From positions 1 to 6,934 of the forward strand of contig JBGAWJ010000084.1 in NCBI GenBank assembly GCA_044227605.1: DNA of 6,934 nucleotides. Direction: 5' to 3'. Of this stretch, positions 5,731-6,934 are shown piece by piece. A program made the translations under genes and the position numbers. Below the pieces are notes generated by a model. The model was given only the letters and a program-made list of their open reading frames with translations. It did not search any database and had not been told where the DNA came from. The first letter of the stretch is position 1; each line of letters starts with the position of its first letter. The stretch comes from JAEUKQ01 sp044227605. Its GTDB lineage: Bacteria > Pseudomonadota > Alphaproteobacteria > JAEUKQ01.

Positions 5731-6507
5731 ATGATTTACCAAAACATCAATGTGGAAAAGCGTGGAAAAATTGGATGGATTACCTTAAATCGCCCCAAAG
5801 CGCTTAATGCCTTGTGTCAGGCCTTAATTGAGGATTTGAATCACGCGCTGAATATGCTTGAGGATGATGTATCCATCCATGTTTTGGTGATCACGGGCAG
5901 TGATAAAGCGTTTGCTGCGGGTGCTGATATTAAAGAGATGAAAGACCGTTCCTACATTGATGTGTATATGACTGATTTTATCACAAAGGGTTGGCAACGC
6001 ATTGCCCAGTGCCGCAAACCGGTTATTGCTGCGGTTGCAGGATATGCCTTGGGGGGTGGGTGTGAAATAGCAATGATGTGTGATATTATTTTGGCTGCCG
6101 ATACCGCAAAATTCGGGCAACCGGAAATTGCCTTGGGGACAATCCCGGGATCAGGCGGTACGCAGCGCTTGACACGGGCGGTAGGTAAATCAAAAGCAAT
6201 GGAGTTATGTTTGTCTGGTCGTAGCATGGATGCGGTTGAAGCGGAAAAATATGGGTTAGTCAGCCGGGTAATTCCTGCCGCCGATTTGTTGAGCGAGACG
6301 ATGAAACTGGCAGAAAAAATTTCTTCTATGCCCTTGCCGGTTGCGATGATGGTGAAAGAATCTATTAATCGCTCTTATGAAACAACTTTGTCGGAGGGGT
6401 TATTATTCGAACGCCGGGTTTTCCACGCCACCTTCTCGTTACAAGACCAGAAAGAAGGTATGAGCGCTTTTGCAGAGAAGCGCGCCCCCCAATTCAAGCA
6501 ACAATAA
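5731..6507 (+). CDS. enoyl-CoA hydratase (crotonase family, ECHS1-like)
   Basis: Hydrates trans-2-enoyl-CoA to (3S)-3-hydroxyacyl-CoA, the second step of fatty-acid beta-oxidation, and also acts in branched-chain or short-chain acyl-CoA breakdown. The 258-residue protein is a single crotonase domain of normal length. Visible are LNRPKALNAL (19-28), the oxyanion-hole segment FAAGADIKEM (61-70), GYALGGGCEIAMMCDI (104-119) with catalytic Glu112, and FGQPEIALGTIPGSGGTQRL (128-147) with catalytic Glu132. Both acid residues of true hydratases are present, so it is not one of the isomerase or hydrolase relatives that lack one. Wording around both glutamates is very close to mitochondrial ECHS1. The ATG at 5731 has a strong Shine-Dalgarno. 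The gene ends in tandem TAATAA. It follows mutM by 87 bp and precedes regB by 42 bp. Exact substrate range cannot be read from sequence; names in use include echA, fadB1 and paaF. Confidence 0.95.
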   Translation: MIYQNINVEKRGKIGWITLNRPKALNALCQALIEDLNHALNMLEDDVSIHVLVITGSDKAFAAGADIKEMKDRSYIDVYMTDFITKGWQRIAQCRKPVIAAVAGYALGGGCEIAMMCDIILAADTAKFGQPEIALGTIPGSGGTQRLTRAVGKSKAMELCLSGRSMDAVEAEKYGLVSRVIPAADLLSETMKLAEKISSMPLPVAMMVKESINRSYETTLSEGLLFERRVFHATFSLQDQKEGMSAFAEKRAPQFKQQ

Positions 6508-6514
6508 TAAATAG

Positions 6515-6540
6515 GCAAACCCAATTTTAAGGGTAAATGC
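6515..6540 (+). other. short imperfect hairpin covering the only Shine-Dalgarno before regB
   Basis: GCA-a-ACCC (6515-6522) can pair with GGGT-aaa-TGC (6531-6540) around the loop AATTTTAA. This would partly hide AAGGG (6529-6533) and the out-of-frame ATG at 6537. The stem is only 7 bp with an asymmetric internal loop, so it may be meaningless. Confidence 0.2.
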
Positions 6541-6549
6541 GCTGCAATC

Positions 6550-6934
6550 ATGACCAACCTTTTCAAAGATCGGCAATTGCAACAGCGGACGTTGATTTTC
6601 ATCCGCTGGCTGGCCATCTGTGGGCAATTAGTGGCTATTTTAGCGGTTACTTTTATTTTTGGCTATTATCTGCCCTTGGCTTGGTGTTTGGCGACTGTAG
6701 GTGCTTTGGCTTTGGTCAATTTGATTGCCAATATCCGCCGGTCGCGTCCTTTTGTCAGCGACAAAGTGGCGGCGGCTTATTTGTCTTTTGACATGATCCA
6801 GTTGGCCTTTTTATTATATTTAACGGGCGGCATCAATAACCCTTTCTCTATCTTGATGCTTTCCCCCATTACGGTATCGGCAACGATCCTTTCCAAAAAA
6901 GTGACTGCTTTTCTGGTGTTTTTGGGTTTAGGAT
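6550..6934 (+). CDS. regB: RegB/PrrB/ActS-type redox sensor histidine kinase, N-terminal membrane part only
   Basis: I translated 128 codons from the ATG at 6550 to the window edge. The visible part is the membrane sensor domain. Hydrophobic stretches lie near residues 16-38, 41-62, 74-92 and 98-113, and a further one begins near 118. The conserved opening FIRWLAICGQL (17-27) and LLYLTGGINNPF (88-99) are typical of RegB/PrrB. GGINNPF (93-99) fits the GGxxNPF heptad assigned to ubiquinone binding in RegB. In this family, kinase activity responds to quinone redox state and phosphorylates the regulator RegA/PrrA/ActR, which controls respiration, photosynthesis, CO2 or N2 fixation genes depending on the species. 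The H-box, redox cysteine and ATPase domain lie beyond the right edge, so activity cannot be judged. No other ATG, GTG or TTG in frame follows the upstream TAA, so 6550 is the first usable start, but its Shine-Dalgarno is poorly placed (AAGGG, 16 nt upstream). Confidence 0.88.
   Translation, partial: MTNLFKDRQLQQRTLIFIRWLAICGQLVAILAVTFIFGYYLPLAWCLATVGALALVNLIANIRRSRPFVSDKVAAAYLSFDMIQLAFLLYLTGGINNPFSILMLSPITVSATILSKKVTAFLVFLGLG

Noticed and set aside
5824..6227. Two overlapping minus-strand reading frames opposite echA.
   Set aside because: They are antisense to highly conserved crotonase motifs and show no family features.
6537..6791. 84-codon plus-strand reading frame overlapping the start of regB.
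   Set aside because: The overlapping frame encodes an unmistakable RegB sensor domain, and this one is compositionally a frame shadow. Only its well-placed ATG is noted as a possible decoy.
1..6934. Possibility of a novel defence, mobile or biosynthetic system in the window.
   Set aside because: Every long coding stretch is explained by a well-known core family, and no gap exceeds 90 bp, so there is little room for an unseen system.

Overview
The window looks like a core housekeeping segment of an alphaproteobacterial chromosome. The evidence is the family content, the gene order, and the sequence style of the encoded proteins: an alphaproteobacterial-type UbiE/UbiB pair, CoaBC next to Dut, a short-chain enoyl-CoA hydratase close to mitochondrial ECHS1, and the start of a RegB/PrrB/ActS-type redox sensor kinase. 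Base composition is moderate (mid-40s % GC by eye), lower than in many free-living Rhodospirillales or Rhizobiales. I cannot name a genus from the sequence.

Minus strand, read from right to left (4786 down to 1): ubiE, ubiB, coaBC, dut and a MoeB/ThiF/HesA-family E1-like adenylyltransferase cut by the left edge. The gaps between these genes are 4, 21, 44 and 52 nt, and no convincing terminator lies between them, so they are probably one transcription unit. They serve ubiquinone synthesis (UbiE, UbiB), coenzyme A synthesis (CoaBC), dUTP hygiene (Dut) and sulfur-carrier activation (MoeB/ThiF).

Plus strand (4816 to 6934): mutM, echA and the 5' part of regB, which is cut by the right edge. mutM diverges from ubiE with only 29 bp between the start codons, so the promoters of both units must lie partly inside the opposite coding sequence. 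An 87-bp gap between mutM and echA holds a plausible promoter whose spacer is filled by an inverted repeat. A 42-bp gap separates echA from regB.

The genes are linked loosely. dUTPase and MutM both protect DNA from damaged or wrong bases. UbiE and UbiB make the quinone that RegB-type kinases sense. Two starts need care: ubiB appears to start at TTG, and mutM must start at 4816 so that its catalytic proline is exposed. All genes that lie fully inside the window are intact. I see no mobile element, CRISPR array, RNA gene, toxin-antitoxin or defence module, and no clearly undescribed system. The findings below are modest regulatory and sequence-level oddities.
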